Below are positions 19,035 through 27,567 of a DNA stretch of 35,380 bases, piece by piece. This stretch comes from Pokkaliibacter plantistimulans (lineage in GTDB: Bacteria; Pseudomonadota; Gammaproteobacteria; Pseudomonadales; Balneatricaceae): contig NZ_LAPT01000120.1 in the NCBI RefSeq assembly GCF_003194385.1, positions 1-35,380 of the forward strand. Reading direction: 5' to 3'. Under the pieces are notes generated by a model that saw only the letters and a list, made by a program, of their open reading frames with translations, made no database searches and was not told the origin of the DNA. Made by a program: the position numbers and the translations under genes. Positions within the stretch are counted from its first letter, which is position 1, and each line of letters begins with the position of its first letter.

Positions 19035-19535
19035 TTATCCTGCTGCCACTTCCCGCAGATAGACCGGCAGGTCGGTCGTGGGTGACGGCACAGGAATCTG
19101 GTACAGCAGGCCACTGACGTGACCGCGATGGTAAGTACCATGGTTGACGACATGCAGCAGGATATCCTGACGACTCATCTGCCCTTCCCCACCACCGATG
19201 TAGGTGAAGGCCACCACTTCCTCCGCCTGCGGCGATGACAGCTGTGCGGCGTAGTCACCATACCAGGCGTCCAGCTGCTGCTGATCAGCCCATAGCTGTG
19301 ACAGCGTCGGACAAAATTCGGGGTTGCGACTGGTATAGCCGTGGGGCTGGCCAAGCAGATGTGCTTGCCAGACCTTATCCATGGCATAGACATGGTGCAG
19401 CGTGCGCACAATACTGCCCCACAGAACAGGCCGCGGCGCCTCGACCTCACTGGCTGGTAACGCCAGCACCGTGTCAAATATCAGCTGATTGGCCCACGCC
19501 TTGTAACGGATCAGCGAGTTTAGCAGTGCAGGCAT
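19035..19535 (-). CDS. DinB-family protein (DUF/four-helix metal-binding hydrolase- or transferase-like)
   Basis: A 166-residue protein with the four-helix DinB/YfiT fold. The three-histidine metal site is visible: one His in RTLHHVYAMDKVW and the pair in ILLHVVNHGTYHRGHV (HxxxH). The N-terminus LLNSLIRYKAWANQLIFD is typical. Bacterial members act as thiol-dependent transferases or have unknown roles, and despite the name this is not DNA polymerase IV. GGGAGG lies two bases before a first ATG (19538) and five before a second (19535), so I take the second. It starts about 20 bases after the STAS gene. Confidence 0.8.
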   Translation of the reverse strand: MPALLNSLIRYKAWANQLIFDTVLALPASEVEAPRPVLWGSIVRTLHHVYAMDKVWQAHLLGQPHGYTSRNPEFCPTLSQLWADQQQLDAWYGDYAAQLSSPQAEEVVAFTYIGGGEGQMSRQDILLHVVNHGTYHRGHVSGLLYQIPVPSPTTDLPVYLREVAAG

Positions 19536-19556
19536 CATGCCCTCCCTGGCTGGTGA

Positions 19557-19940
19557 TTATTCCTGCTGCAACCAGCTCAGCGCCTGCTGCAGATTTTCAA
19601 AGTAGCGCACCTCGCCACCGACAAACCAGGAGCCAATCTTCGCCGCCACTTCCTGCCAGTGGCGGTTACCGTAGATGGCGACTTTCTCGAACTCACTGCC
19701 GTGCCGCAGCCCCAGACGCAGATCGTCCCAGGCAGCACGTAGCTCCCAGCCAAGCAGCTCAGTGGCATCAAACAGGACTTTGACCCGTGGCGATGGCACC
19801 TGTGCCAGGGCCGAGTCCACCATGGGCGATATCACTTCATAATCGGCATGAGTGAGTTTGCCTACTGCTTTCAGCGACAGGAAAAACTCTTCACCAAAAC
19901 GCTCAATACCGATGGAAAGACCATGCCGGGCGATTGTCAT
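19557..19940 (-). CDS. STAS/SEC14-like (SpoIIAA-like, PF11964) protein
   Basis: A 127-residue soluble protein. It starts MTIARHGLSIGIERFGEEFFLSLKAVGKLTHADY, then VISPMVDSALA, VKVLFDATELLGWELRAAWDDL and the block HGSEFEKVAIYGNRHWQEVAAKIGSWF, and it ends in a region (YFENLQQALSWL) common to the SpoIIAA-like family. These proteins share a fold with anti-sigma-factor antagonists and may bind lipids or membranes. The actual role is unknown. AAGGGAGA precedes the ATG. It is the first gene of the STAS-DinB-VOC group and is separated from mntP by about 100 bases. Confidence 0.78.
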   Translation of the reverse strand: MTIARHGLSIGIERFGEEFFLSLKAVGKLTHADYEVISPMVDSALAQVPSPRVKVLFDATELLGWELRAAWDDLRLGLRHGSEFEKVAIYGNRHWQEVAAKIGSWFVGGEVRYFENLQQALSWLQQE

Positions 19941-20038
19941 GCTGTGTCTCCCTTGTCAGTTTCCGACTTCAACAGGAAAAACTAGCACAGGAAACCCCAA
20001 CCTGCCCGGTCAGCGGGCACAGAAAAGCTGCCGGCTTG

Positions 20039-20617
20039 TCAGGCCGCACCACTCAGATGTTCGTACAGAATGACGCTACCGATGATAATCAGCACGATGC
20101 CGCCCACCGCTTCGGCACGCTGGCCAATGACACAGCCCAGCTTTTTGCCCAGCAGCATACCTATGGTAACCATGATGGTGGTGGCGCAGCCGATGGCCAC
20201 GGCGGCAACGGCGATGTTCACCTGCACAAAGGCCAGACTGACGCCCACGGCCAGCGCGTCGATACTGGTTGCCACCGCACTGAGGCACAGCATCCAGACG
20301 GGCTGCACCACGGCAGGCGTATCGCTTTCCACCTCACACACTTCCTCATTGAAACCCGCCCAGCACATCCGCAGGCCGAGCAGACTCAGCACGGTAAAGG
20401 CAATCCAGTGATCCCATTCAGAGATAAAGCGTGAGGTGCCAAGGCCCAGCAGCCAACCTATGACAGGGGTAATGCCTTCGATCACACCAAACAGCAGTCC
20501 GGTCTTGAGGGCATGAGAGAAACGATGATCTTGTGCAGAGATGCCTTTACCCACAGCAACGGCAAAGGCGTCAGTCGACATCGCAAAAGCGATCAGCAGG
20601 ATGGAAATAAAGCTCAC
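20039..20617 (-). CDS. mntP: Manganese efflux pump MntP
   Basis: A 192-residue inner-membrane exporter of Mn2+ with six hydrophobic segments arranged as two repeats. Each repeat has the family aspartate motif: FAMSTDAFAVAVGKG in the first half and AVATSIDALAVGVSLAFVQVNI in the second. The middle WDHWIAFTVLSLLGLRM and the end AVGGIVLIIIGSVILYEHL match E. coli MntP (188 residues). The GTG at 20617 gives the family-length N-terminus (MSFISILLIAF). An ATG at 20647 in frame would add ten residues and sits against a hairpin. A yybP-ykoY Mn2+ riboswitch lies upstream, so expression should rise with manganese. An MntR site was not seen. Confidence 0.93.
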   Translation of the reverse strand: MSFISILLIAFAMSTDAFAVAVGKGISAQDHRFSHALKTGLLFGVIEGITPVIGWLLGLGTSRFISEWDHWIAFTVLSLLGLRMCWAGFNEEVCEVESDTPAVVQPVWMLCLSAVATSIDALAVGVSLAFVQVNIAVAAVAIGCATTIMVTIGMLLGKKLGCVIGQRAEAVGGIVLIIIGSVILYEHLSGAA

Positions 20618-20628
20618 GGTTCGTATCC

Positions 20629-20686
20629 AGGCCGGGCAAATAACCATGACAGATCGCGCGCCCGGCCTTTATGGCGCTGATCTGTC
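20629..20686 (-). promoter_or_regulatory. Two mutually exclusive hairpins, expression platform of the mntP riboswitch
   Basis: Hairpin A pairs GACAGATC (20679-20686, read on the minus strand) with GATCTGTC (20648-20655), plus inner GCGC arms. Hairpin B pairs GGCCGGGC (20660-20667) with GCCCGGCC (20630-20637). Because the 5' arm of B lies inside A, the two cannot form together. B ends just before the ribosome-binding region of the GTG start, and A ends at the ATG 20647. A translational or termination switch is inferred. Confidence 0.6.
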
Positions 20687-20687
20687 A

Positions 20688-20855
20688 ATGGTCTCGCTAA
20701 CCTGTCGGTCGCCTGAGCCACGGTCTGCGGACCGAGAATGTTGACTCAGACACTTTCACCCGCCACACCCACTCCTGACAGAGCGATGCAACTAGACTTC
20801 CGCCACTCTGTGATGGCTTGAAGCGCGGAGGAAAGTCAGCTACTCCCCAAAGACG
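20688..20855 (-). ncRNA. yybP-ykoY manganese riboswitch (mntP leader)
   Basis: Read on the minus strand, the element opens with GGGGAGTAG (20840-20848), followed by a GACTT...AAGTC stem, GTCAACATTCTC in the middle, a GGTC/GACC hairpin, and GCGAGACC (20690-20697) at the end. These segments, their order and the overall length of about 165 bases match the Mn2+-sensing RNA in front of E. coli mntP and alx (Rfam yybP-ykoY). The element lies directly upstream of mntP. The identification is from remembered consensus, not a covariance search. Confidence 0.82.
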
Positions 20856-21000
20856 CCGCCACCCTACCAAGTTGAAATGCCTTAGGCAATCAAAAAATGC
20901 ACTTCAACCGTGGTTAACTTTTTTAGCCGAAGTCCACAAACGGCGCGGCCTGCAGCGTGATCGCCGGCAGCGCAACGAGCACAGTATGCTCGTCATGCCC

Positions 21001-21044
21001 AATAAAAAAAGAGCCATGGCAACAACCTCTCGTTGCCATGGCTC
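21001..21044 (-). terminator. Terminator of the polyamine transport operon
   Basis: A perfect 13-bp stem, GAGCCATGGCAAC (21011-21023) with GTTGCCATGGCTC (21032-21044), is followed on the minus strand by a T-run (TTTTTTTATT). It lies about 50 bases after the potI stop codon. Confidence 0.92.
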
Positions 21045-21093
21045 CTTCGTGTCGGCGTAGTACCTGTCAGGCACTACTTTTTGTCAGTAGCGG

Positions 21094-21915
21094 TTATTCT
21101 TCATCCGGCAGCATCTGCGCATCGCGCTCGGCCTTGCGGGCAAACCACCAGGCAATGCACACCGCAATGCTCACCACCAGCACAATCAGGGTCGCCAGTG
21201 CATTAATCTTGGGGCTGACCCCCAGACGCACACTGGAGAACACCACCATCGGCAGTGTGGTGGAACCGGGGCCGGAGACGAAGCTGGCAATCACCAGATC
21301 GTCCATCGACAGCGTGAATGACAGCAACCAGCCCGCGACCAGTGAAGGCGCAATGATGGGCAGCGTCACCAGCCAGAACACCTTGAACGGATGCGCACCC
21401 AGATCCATCGCTGCTTCTTCCAGCGACAGGTCCATCTCCTTCAGGCGCGAGCTGATCACTATGGCGGCATAGGCCGTACAGAAGGTGATATGCGCCAGCA
21501 GGATGGTCAGCGAGCCGCGTTCTGACGGCCAGCCGAACAGCTGCCCCATGGCAACGAACAGCAGCAGCAGTGACAGACCGGTGATCACATCAGGCATGAC
21601 CAGCGGCGCGTTGATCATGGAGCCAAACAGCGTATGCCCCCAGAAACGGCCGAAACGTACCAGCGCAAAGGCAGCCAGCGTGCCAAGAATGATGGCACCG
21701 GTCGAGGCGCCCATGGCGATCTTCAGACTGAGCCAGACCGCGCTCATCATCTGATCGTCAGCAAACAGCTCGCCGTACCACTTGGTGGAAAAGCCAGCCC
21801 AGACGGTCACCAGTCGCGACTCGTTGAAGGAGTAACCGATCAGCAGCACGATGGGCAGATAGAGGAAGGCAAAGCCCAGCGTCAGTACCGTCAGTGACAG
21901 TTTATTTAGCTTCAT
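21094..21915 (-). CDS. potI: Polyamine ABC transporter permease PotI (SpuH)
   Basis: A 273-residue inner-membrane permease with six predicted helices. The cytoplasmic EAA loop that contacts the ATPase is LEEAAMDLGAHPFKVFWLVTLPII. The ending SPKINALATLIVLVVSIAVCIAWW matches PotI/SpuH. The ATG at 21915 (MKLNKLSLTVLTLGFAF) is the family start. Its first 14 bases overlap the end of potH, indicating translational coupling. The upstream part of the open frame, to 22014, is out-of-frame shadow of potH. It pairs with PotH as the heterodimeric channel for putrescine or spermidine. Confidence 0.93.
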   Translation of the reverse strand: MKLNKLSLTVLTLGFAFLYLPIVLLIGYSFNESRLVTVWAGFSTKWYGELFADDQMMSAVWLSLKIAMGASTGAIILGTLAAFALVRFGRFWGHTLFGSMINAPLVMPDVITGLSLLLLFVAMGQLFGWPSERGSLTILLAHITFCTAYAAIVISSRLKEMDLSLEEAAMDLGAHPFKVFWLVTLPIIAPSLVAGWLLSFTLSMDDLVIASFVSGPGSTTLPMVVFSSVRLGVSPKINALATLIVLVVSIAVCIAWWFARKAERDAQMLPDEE

Positions 21916-22807
21916 TGGCTGCCTCCTTGGCCTGATAGCGGTTGAACAGGGCAATCGGGACCAACAGCAGCAACAGCATGACAATGGCCACCGCTGACGC
22001 CACCGGCCAGTCACGGTTGTTGAAGAACTCCTGCCACAGCACCTTACCGATCATCAGGGTATTGGCACCGCCCAGCAGCGACGGAATGACGAACTCACCC
22101 ACGGCCGGAATAAACACCAGCATGGAGCCAGCAATGATGCCCGCCTTGGACAGTGGCAGCGTCACCTTGAGGAAGGTCTTCCAGGGGCGGCAGCCCAGAT
22201 CAGAGGCAGCCTCCAGCAGCGACAGATCCATCTTCAGCAGGTTGGCATACAGCGGCAGGATCATGAACGGCAGGTAGGCGTAAACGATACCGATATACAC
22301 CGCCACGTTGGTATTGAGGATTTCCAGCGGCTCGTGGATCAGGCCGATGGACATCAGGAAGTTGTTGAGCAGGCCGTTGCTCTTGAGAATGCCGATCCAG
22401 GCATAGATACGGATCAGAAAGGAAGTCCAGCTCGGCAGAATCACCAGCATCAGCAGCACGTTGCGCACACTGGCTTCGGCGCGGGCCATAAAGTAGGCCA
22501 TCGGATAGCCCACCAGCAGACACAGCACGGTGGCAAAGAAGGCCGTTTTCAGCGAGTTCAGATACGCCAGAAAGTACAGGTCATCCTGTAGCAGGAAATG
22601 GAAGTTGCCAAGATTGAGCTTGATATTGAGCACATCGTCGGCGTAAGAGATCAGATCCTCATAAGGAGGAATGGCAATGGCCGATTCCGACAGGCTGATC
22701 TTCAGAACGATGGCGAACGGAATGAAGAAGAACAGCAGCAGCCAGATATAGGGGACGGAGATAATCCATGTCCGCCCCTGGGAGAAGCAGTTCAGCAATT
22801 TCTTCAT
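21902..22807 (-). CDS. potH: Polyamine ABC transporter permease PotH (SpuG)
   Basis: A 301-residue permease with six hydrophobic segments. It begins MKKLLNCFSQGRTWIISVPYIWLLLFFFIPFAIVLKISLSE, as in PotH/SpuG. The EAA loop is LLEAASDLGCRPWKTFLKVTLPL, and the motif PAVGEFVIPSLLGGANTLMIG follows. The start codon overlaps the potG stop (ATGA). In E. coli the PotFGHI system is specific for putrescine, and in Pseudomonas SpuDEFGH handles putrescine and spermidine. The choice here cannot be made without the binding protein, which is not in the window. Confidence 0.94.
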   Translation of the reverse strand: MKKLLNCFSQGRTWIISVPYIWLLLFFFIPFAIVLKISLSESAIAIPPYEDLISYADDVLNIKLNLGNFHFLLQDDLYFLAYLNSLKTAFFATVLCLLVGYPMAYFMARAEASVRNVLLMLVILPSWTSFLIRIYAWIGILKSNGLLNNFLMSIGLIHEPLEILNTNVAVYIGIVYAYLPFMILPLYANLLKMDLSLLEAASDLGCRPWKTFLKVTLPLSKAGIIAGSMLVFIPAVGEFVIPSLLGGANTLMIGKVLWQEFFNNRDWPVASAVAIVMLLLLLVPIALFNRYQAKEAANEAK

Positions 22808-23958
22808 GATGTGAGCACCACCCCGCTGGCCGTATCCCAGCTCAGATAGACCTCATCACCCCAGGTCGCGCGGTCCTGAGTCGAGCGGGCAACGTTGGCC
22901 ACGGTGCACTGGATGCGGCGGCCACCGGTGATTTCCACGTGATAGGTAGAAATGCCGCCCAGATAGGCAATATCCGACACGGTGCCCTTGACCCAGTTTG
23001 CCGCCTGTTCGGGACGCTCAAACGACACCGAAATCTTCTCCGGGCGCACCGCTACCGCAACGGGCATCCCGGCGCTGACCGAGGCGTTCAGGCTCAGTTC
23101 CAGCGGGCATTCCAGTTCACTGCTGGTGATCAGCAGCTCTTCGGCATCCTCGGCCTGCTCGTTGACCACACCCTCGAAGATATTGACCGAGCCGATAAAC
23201 TCAGCGGTTAGACGGCTGTTGGGGTATTCGTAAACTTCGGTGGGGCTGCCGACCTGACAGATTTCACCGGAATCCATGATGCCGAGGCGACCGGCCATGG
23301 TCATGGCTTCTTCCTGATCGTGGGTCACCATCACACAGGTTACGCCCACGCTTTCGATAATGTTCACCACTTCCAGCTGCATCTGAGTACGCAGCTTTTT
23401 ATCCAGCGCGCCCATCGGTTCATCCAGCAGCAGCAGCTTGGGGTGTTTGGCCAGACTGCGCGCCAGAGCCACGCGCTGACGCTGACCACCGGACAGCTGA
23501 TGGGGTTTGCGACGGGCATACTTGCTCATGTGCACCAGCTTCAGCATGTGTGCGACACGGTCACCGATCTGGTTACGGGTCATGCCATCCTGCTTCAGGC
23601 CAAAGGCAATATTCTGCTCCACACTCATGTGCGGGAACAGCGCATAGGACTGAAACATCATATTGATGGGGCGCTCGTAGGGAGGCAGCGCGGTAATGTC
23701 CTGACCGTCAAGAATGATGCGACCCGCGGTGGGGCGCTCAAATCCGGCCAGCATACGCAGCAGCGTGGTCTTGCCACATCCGGAACCGCCGAGCAGGGCA
23801 AAGATCTCGCCTTTGCGAATCTCCAGGCTGACATCATTGACGGCCTTGGTATCACCAAACATCTTGGTTACCTGCTGAATCTGCAGGATCGTCTGCTCAG
23901 GCCTCTTGGCCGAGTCCGCCATGGTAGCGGTGCTGGTAGCTACATTCATTATCGACAT
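22804..23958 (-). CDS. potG: Polyamine ABC transporter ATP-binding protein PotG (SpuF)
   Basis: A 384-residue ATPase that drives polyamine import. The Walker A motif GGSGCGKTT (57-65), signature LSGGQ (155-159), Walker B LLLLDE (175-180) and switch His213 in VTHDQEEA are all intact. A C-terminal TOBE-type regulatory domain (about 290-384) ends WGDEVYLSWDTASGVVLTS. The whole matches PotG of E. coli. AGGAGG lies very close (2 bases) to the ATG at 23958 and 11 bases before a second ATG at 23949, so either could be used. It is the first gene of potG-potH-potI. The usual potF/spuD gene before it is absent. Confidence 0.94.
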   Translation of the reverse strand: MSIMNVATSTATMADSAKRPEQTILQIQQVTKMFGDTKAVNDVSLEIRKGEIFALLGGSGCGKTTLLRMLAGFERPTAGRIILDGQDITALPPYERPINMMFQSYALFPHMSVEQNIAFGLKQDGMTRNQIGDRVAHMLKLVHMSKYARRKPHQLSGGQRQRVALARSLAKHPKLLLLDEPMGALDKKLRTQMQLEVVNIIESVGVTCVMVTHDQEEAMTMAGRLGIMDSGEICQVGSPTEVYEYPNSRLTAEFIGSVNIFEGVVNEQAEDAEELLITSSELECPLELSLNASVSAGMPVAVAVRPEKISVSFERPEQAANWVKGTVSDIAYLGGISTYHVEITGGRRIQCTVANVARSTQDRATWGDEVYLSWDTASGVVLTS

Positions 23959-24858
23959 AACCTCCTGACTTATACTTGTTGGCGACCCCACCGCCGGGGG
24001 AGCTACCGAAACCTGTAATACTTCGACGGCCTGATGCTTGGCACTGAGCGCCGGCTGACCGGCACCTGACGTATCTCTGCGACGAATCGTAAACCTGTGA
24101 CGCGTGGAGCCTGTGCAGGCAGCCTGGCTGCCGCTTGCCACGCTACTGAACCGCCAAGAGTAACAGAGTCTGCCTGACGGAACATGTGCAACCAAATCGC
24201 GCTTTATATCAGAAAGCACAGCAGACGCCAGTGCTAGAACAAGGTTTTGCGTTCATCTGTGCAGCGAACCGCTGCACAACAGATCAACCGGCCCACTGCA
24301 GCGCAGATTCACCGGTAAACGTTCCACCGGCGATATGGGTTGCGGGGCAGCCTGCAACAGTCAGGAACGTGTTCACGCTCCAGGGCCCATGTATTTGATA
24401 ATCCTGTTATCTATACCTAAACCACTATGCACAAGCTATGCCGAAGAATATAAAGGACGAATTATTTTTATTAGTCCAATTCAGTGTGCACGAGCTAAAT
24501 AATCAGATAAATACTTTCCCATCCATCTTCAGTTTTAGCTCAATAAAACTTTACCACTAGCAACCGATAACAATTTATAAAAATACCCCCAAGGGAATAT
24601 TGAAGAATATCTAACCGATAAAATTATGCTTAATATTCGTCATATATCCGACACCCAAACCGCGCTACCGCATCGCAACAAAAAACCAGTACGTTCAATA
24701 TGTTACATAAGCTCAACAAAGGTGATACCTGAGCTGATACGTAATCAGCAGCAGACAACGCTTATTCAGCCACAAATAAAAAGGGCGATCTGTTCAAGGC
24801 ACCAAAACAGGTATCCACAAACCAGATCGCCCCAAAATAGCGCATGCTATTTTTTTAA
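23959..24858. other. Gene-free 900-bp stretch upstream of potG
   Basis: No convincing gene on either strand. The open frame at 24626-24877 has an unstructured composition and runs into the puuA terminator. The part 24420-24640 is strikingly AT-rich and probably carries the potG promoter. CGTGTTCACG at 24368-24377 is a weak dyad that only loosely resembles the GntR boxes. A periplasmic polyamine-binding protein gene would be expected here and is missing. Confidence 0.45.
24775..24842 (-). terminator. Terminator of puuA
   Basis: On the minus strand, GGGCGATCTG (24833-24842) pairs with CAGATCGCCC (24783-24792), a perfect 10-bp stem with a 40-base loop, followed by TTTTTATTT. It starts 17 bases after the puuA stop codon. 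Confidence 0.8.
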
Positions 24859-26256
24859 TTACACGGTGCGCAAATAGGAGTCATATTCCAATTGCGTCAC
24901 CTGACTTCCGAAAGTCGCCAATTCCTGCCATTTACAGGCGCTATATAGGCGCTGATATGGCTCACCAAAATACTCTTTAATAAACTCCGACTCTTCAAAG
25001 GCCAGTAACGCATCGGCCAGATTGTCCGGCAGTGACGCCTCATGCTGTGCATAGGCGTTACCCACAGTAGCGGGTGGCGGTTCCATCTTGTTGACGATGC
25101 CGTGATAGGCGCCCGCCAGCACCGCGGCCATCGACAGGAAGGGGTTGGCATCGGCACCACCCACGCGGTGTTCAATACGAATCGCCGAACGCTCACCGGA
25201 AGGAATACGGATTGCCGTGCTACGGTTGTCGTAGCCCCAGCACGGATGCACCGGCGCATGGCTGCCCGCCTGGAAACGACGATAAGAGTTAATGTTCGGC
25301 GCCAGCAGCGCCATGCTGTCCGCCATGGAGTGAGTCAGACCGGCGATGGCCTGACGCAGCAGATCACTGCCGGTGGGCGTGCCATTATCGAACACGTTAT
25401 GGCCTTCCTGATCAATCAGGCTGAAGTGGATGTGCATACCGTTACCGGCCAGATCGCCGTAGGGTTTGGCCATAAAGGTCGCGTTCATCTGATGGGCCTG
25501 AGCGACGCCCTTGATCACCCGTTTCAGCAGAATGGCGTGTTCCGCGGCCTGCACCGCATTGGCGACGTGATGCAGGTTGATTTCATACTGGTTCGGCGCC
25601 TGCTCGGCTACCGTGGTATCCACCGGCAGATCCTGAGTGGACGCCGCGCGGGAGATACCGTCGAAGAAGTCCTCGAACTCATGCAGCTCCTCGATACCAT
25701 ACACCTGATTGGTGAACTGACGACGGCCCGTGGTAGGCGACATGGGTGGCTGCGGACGGCCATCAGCGGCAGGGTCACGGTCCAGCAGATAGAACTCCAG
25801 CTCAATGGCTACTACCGGCGTCAGCCCCAGCTGTTTGAACAGATCACAGATATGCTGCAGACGGTGACGCGGATCACCGAAGAACGGTGCGCCGTCAGAC
25901 TCATACATGGACATGACAATCTGCGCGGTGCGGCGTTTCAGCCAGGGCACTTCCTTGAGGGAACGACTGACCGGCAGACAGAGGGCGTCGCGGTCGCCGG
26001 TTTCAAACACCAGCCCGCTTTCCGAGACGTCGTTACCCCAGATATCCAGCGCGAACATGGAGCTGGGCAAGCGGATACCGCTGGACAGCACCTTCGGCAC
26101 CGCACTGCGCGGCACCCATTTCCCCCTGACCACACCGTTGGTATCGGGGATCAGCAATTCAAACACCTCGATATCGGGGTGCTGATTGAGGAAAGCATGG
26201 GCATCGTCCAGGTTCGTCTGCAGACTACCGGCAACCATAGTGCTCTCACTCGACAT
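24859..26256 (-). CDS. puuA: Gamma-glutamylpolyamine (gamma-glutamylputrescine) synthetase, glutamine synthetase family
   Basis: A 465-residue enzyme that ligates glutamate to putrescine or another polyamine using ATP, the first step of the glutamylated route. The N-terminal GS beta-grasp covers about 20-120 (ELLIPDTNGVVRGKWVP). The catalytic domain contains VVAIELEFYLLD (metal glutamates), EQAPNQYEINLHH, GNGMHIHFSL and NINSYRRF, then STAIRIPSGERSAIRIEHRVGGADANPFLSMAAVLAG. It resembles PuuA and SpuB/PauA rather than GlnA, lacking the adenylylation-site region. The ATG at 26256 follows GGAGAGAG, and another ATG at 26289 has no good ribosome-binding site. It lies about 295 bases after puuD on the same strand. 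Confidence 0.92.
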   Translation of the reverse strand: MSSESTMVAGSLQTNLDDAHAFLNQHPDIEVFELLIPDTNGVVRGKWVPRSAVPKVLSSGIRLPSSMFALDIWGNDVSESGLVFETGDRDALCLPVSRSLKEVPWLKRRTAQIVMSMYESDGAPFFGDPRHRLQHICDLFKQLGLTPVVAIELEFYLLDRDPAADGRPQPPMSPTTGRRQFTNQVYGIEELHEFEDFFDGISRAASTQDLPVDTTVAEQAPNQYEINLHHVANAVQAAEHAILLKRVIKGVAQAHQMNATFMAKPYGDLAGNGMHIHFSLIDQEGHNVFDNGTPTGSDLLRQAIAGLTHSMADSMALLAPNINSYRRFQAGSHAPVHPCWGYDNRSTAIRIPSGERSAIRIEHRVGGADANPFLSMAAVLAGAYHGIVNKMEPPPATVGNAYAQHEASLPDNLADALLAFEESEFIKEYFGEPYQRLYSACKWQELATFGSQVTQLEYDSYLRTV

Positions 26257-26551
26257 TTTCTCTCTCCTTATGAAGCCAGATGTCTTCACCCAGGAGAGAC
26301 ATCCGGCTCAGGCGTTGAGCCTGACTATCGTGCTGTGCGGGCCGCTATCAACATAGCTGTAATAAGTTATTGGGTGACCCGCTTGTGTACCTTGTTGGTA
26401 ATGCTGTTTGCCGGCTCGGGACCGGCGCCGTGTCGACGCGGGGGGTGGTTCCTCCACCGCCTCACCGGCAGAAACCGGGGGATCCATGGTGGTCATTGGC
26501 GCAAGCCAAACCTCTCTGCATGTACTTCTCTGTATCGTTACCGACAGAACG

Positions 26552-27361
26552 CTAACTGTGGCCGCTGGTGGCCAGACGCTGCGCCCGGCGCAGGCGCGCT
26601 GCCTCACCGAAGGCATGGAACAGCGCAGCAGACAGCGCATCATCGGCAAACTGCCATTCCGGGTGCCACTGCACCGCGACGACCAGCGCCGCTGCCGAAG
26701 GCAGGCTGACCGCTTCAATCAAACCATCATCGGCACGGGCTTCAACCCGTAACACCGGCGCAAGCTGCTTCACGCCCTGACCGTGCAGGGAGTTTACCTT
26801 CCAGCGTGTGCAGCTCAGCCAGCTGGCCAGCAGCCCATTGGCCACCAGTGTTACCTCGTGAGCGGGCGCATACTGTTCCGCACGACTGGCCTGCTTGTCT
26901 TCACGATGATCCAGCAGTTCGGGCTGGTCATGTACAGCCTGATACAGGCTGCCGCCCAGCGCCACGTTCAGCTCCTGAAAGCCACGGCAAACGGCAAACA
27001 GCGGCACGCCCTGCTCAATGGCTAGACGGATAAGACGAAGGCTGGTGGCATCGCGCTGAGGATCAGCGGGAGAATCAGGATGGAGCAGGGGTTCTTGGTA
27101 ATGCTGGGGATTGAGGTTGGAAGGGCTACCGGGAAGAAAAAGGCCATCAAGGCGAGAGATCAGATCGCGCAGGTAATCATCATCCACCTGCTGCAGTTCG
27201 CGTCCGTCCTGCTCAAAGCTCAGTCCGGGAATCAGCATGGCCTGCGCCTGGCTGCCATGGATCACCGCGTTGATGTATTTCTCCCCCACCCCGTGAAAGG
27301 GGGCCTGGCCGTTTAAAAACACATCGGCCTGAATTCCGATTAACGGGCGCTGCTCGCCCAT
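26552..27361 (-). CDS. puuD: Gamma-glutamyl-GABA hydrolase-like class I glutamine amidotransferase
   Basis: A 269-residue enzyme of the peptidase C26 group that releases glutamate from gamma-glutamyl-GABA (or a related glutamylated amino acid). The nucleophile is Cys125 in LFAVCRGFQELNVALGG, and the His/Glu pair is H233 and E235 in VAVQWHPEWQF. The N-terminus RPLIGIQADV is usual for PuuD. GGAGG precedes the ATG at 27361 by six bases, which I prefer over the ATG at 27373. It is the first gene before puuA, with a GntR-like palindrome and a TTGACA box upstream, and is divergent from the aldehyde dehydrogenase gene. SpuA of Pseudomonas is the equivalent in the spu locus. Confidence 0.9.
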   Translation of the reverse strand: MGEQRPLIGIQADVFLNGQAPFHGVGEKYINAVIHGSQAQAMLIPGLSFEQDGRELQQVDDDYLRDLISRLDGLFLPGSPSNLNPQHYQEPLLHPDSPADPQRDATSLRLIRLAIEQGVPLFAVCRGFQELNVALGGSLYQAVHDQPELLDHREDKQASRAEQYAPAHEVTLVANGLLASWLSCTRWKVNSLHGQGVKQLAPVLRVEARADDGLIEAVSLPSAAALVVAVQWHPEWQFADDALSAALFHAFGEAARLRRAQRLATSGHS

Positions 27362-27395
27362 AAACACCTCCAACCGCGCTACCGAACACAGATAT

Positions 27396-27410
27396 AGTGA
27401 TCACTTTTTT
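27396..27410. promoter_or_regulatory. Candidate GntR operator 3 (puuD promoter)
   Basis: AGTGATCACT (27396-27405) is a perfect palindrome followed by a T-run. Its reverse complement shares AAAAAAGTGATC with the site upstream of the GntR gene. It lies downstream of a perfect TTGACA on the minus strand, at the place where a repressor would act. Confidence 0.6.
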
Positions 27411-27540
27411 AGAAATCTTGTCAAGCACTCGATTTTCATCCCCTGCTAACCCCATGAATTAGCAAGGCTAAGCGCGGATTTTACGGCCCCCTCAGGGCAG
27501 CAGAATGGCTCACCTTGGCTTTTTGTCGGCACCACGATAT

Positions 27541-27550
27541 TGTGATCACA
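27541..27550. promoter_or_regulatory. Candidate GntR operator 4 (aldehyde dehydrogenase side)
   Basis: The perfect 10-bp palindrome TGTGATCACA. An identical copy lies 27 bases downstream, on nearly the same face of the helix if the period is taken as 10.5 (2.6 turns, so not exactly in phase). CRP is unlikely because its half-sites need six bases between them. Confidence 0.6.
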
Positions 27551-27567
27551 TTATCTCGGTGCTAACC

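Noticed and set aside
25042-26709. 555-codon plus-strand frame opposite puuA
   Set aside because: Antisense shadow that runs through an intergenic gap; puuA on the other strand is clearly real.
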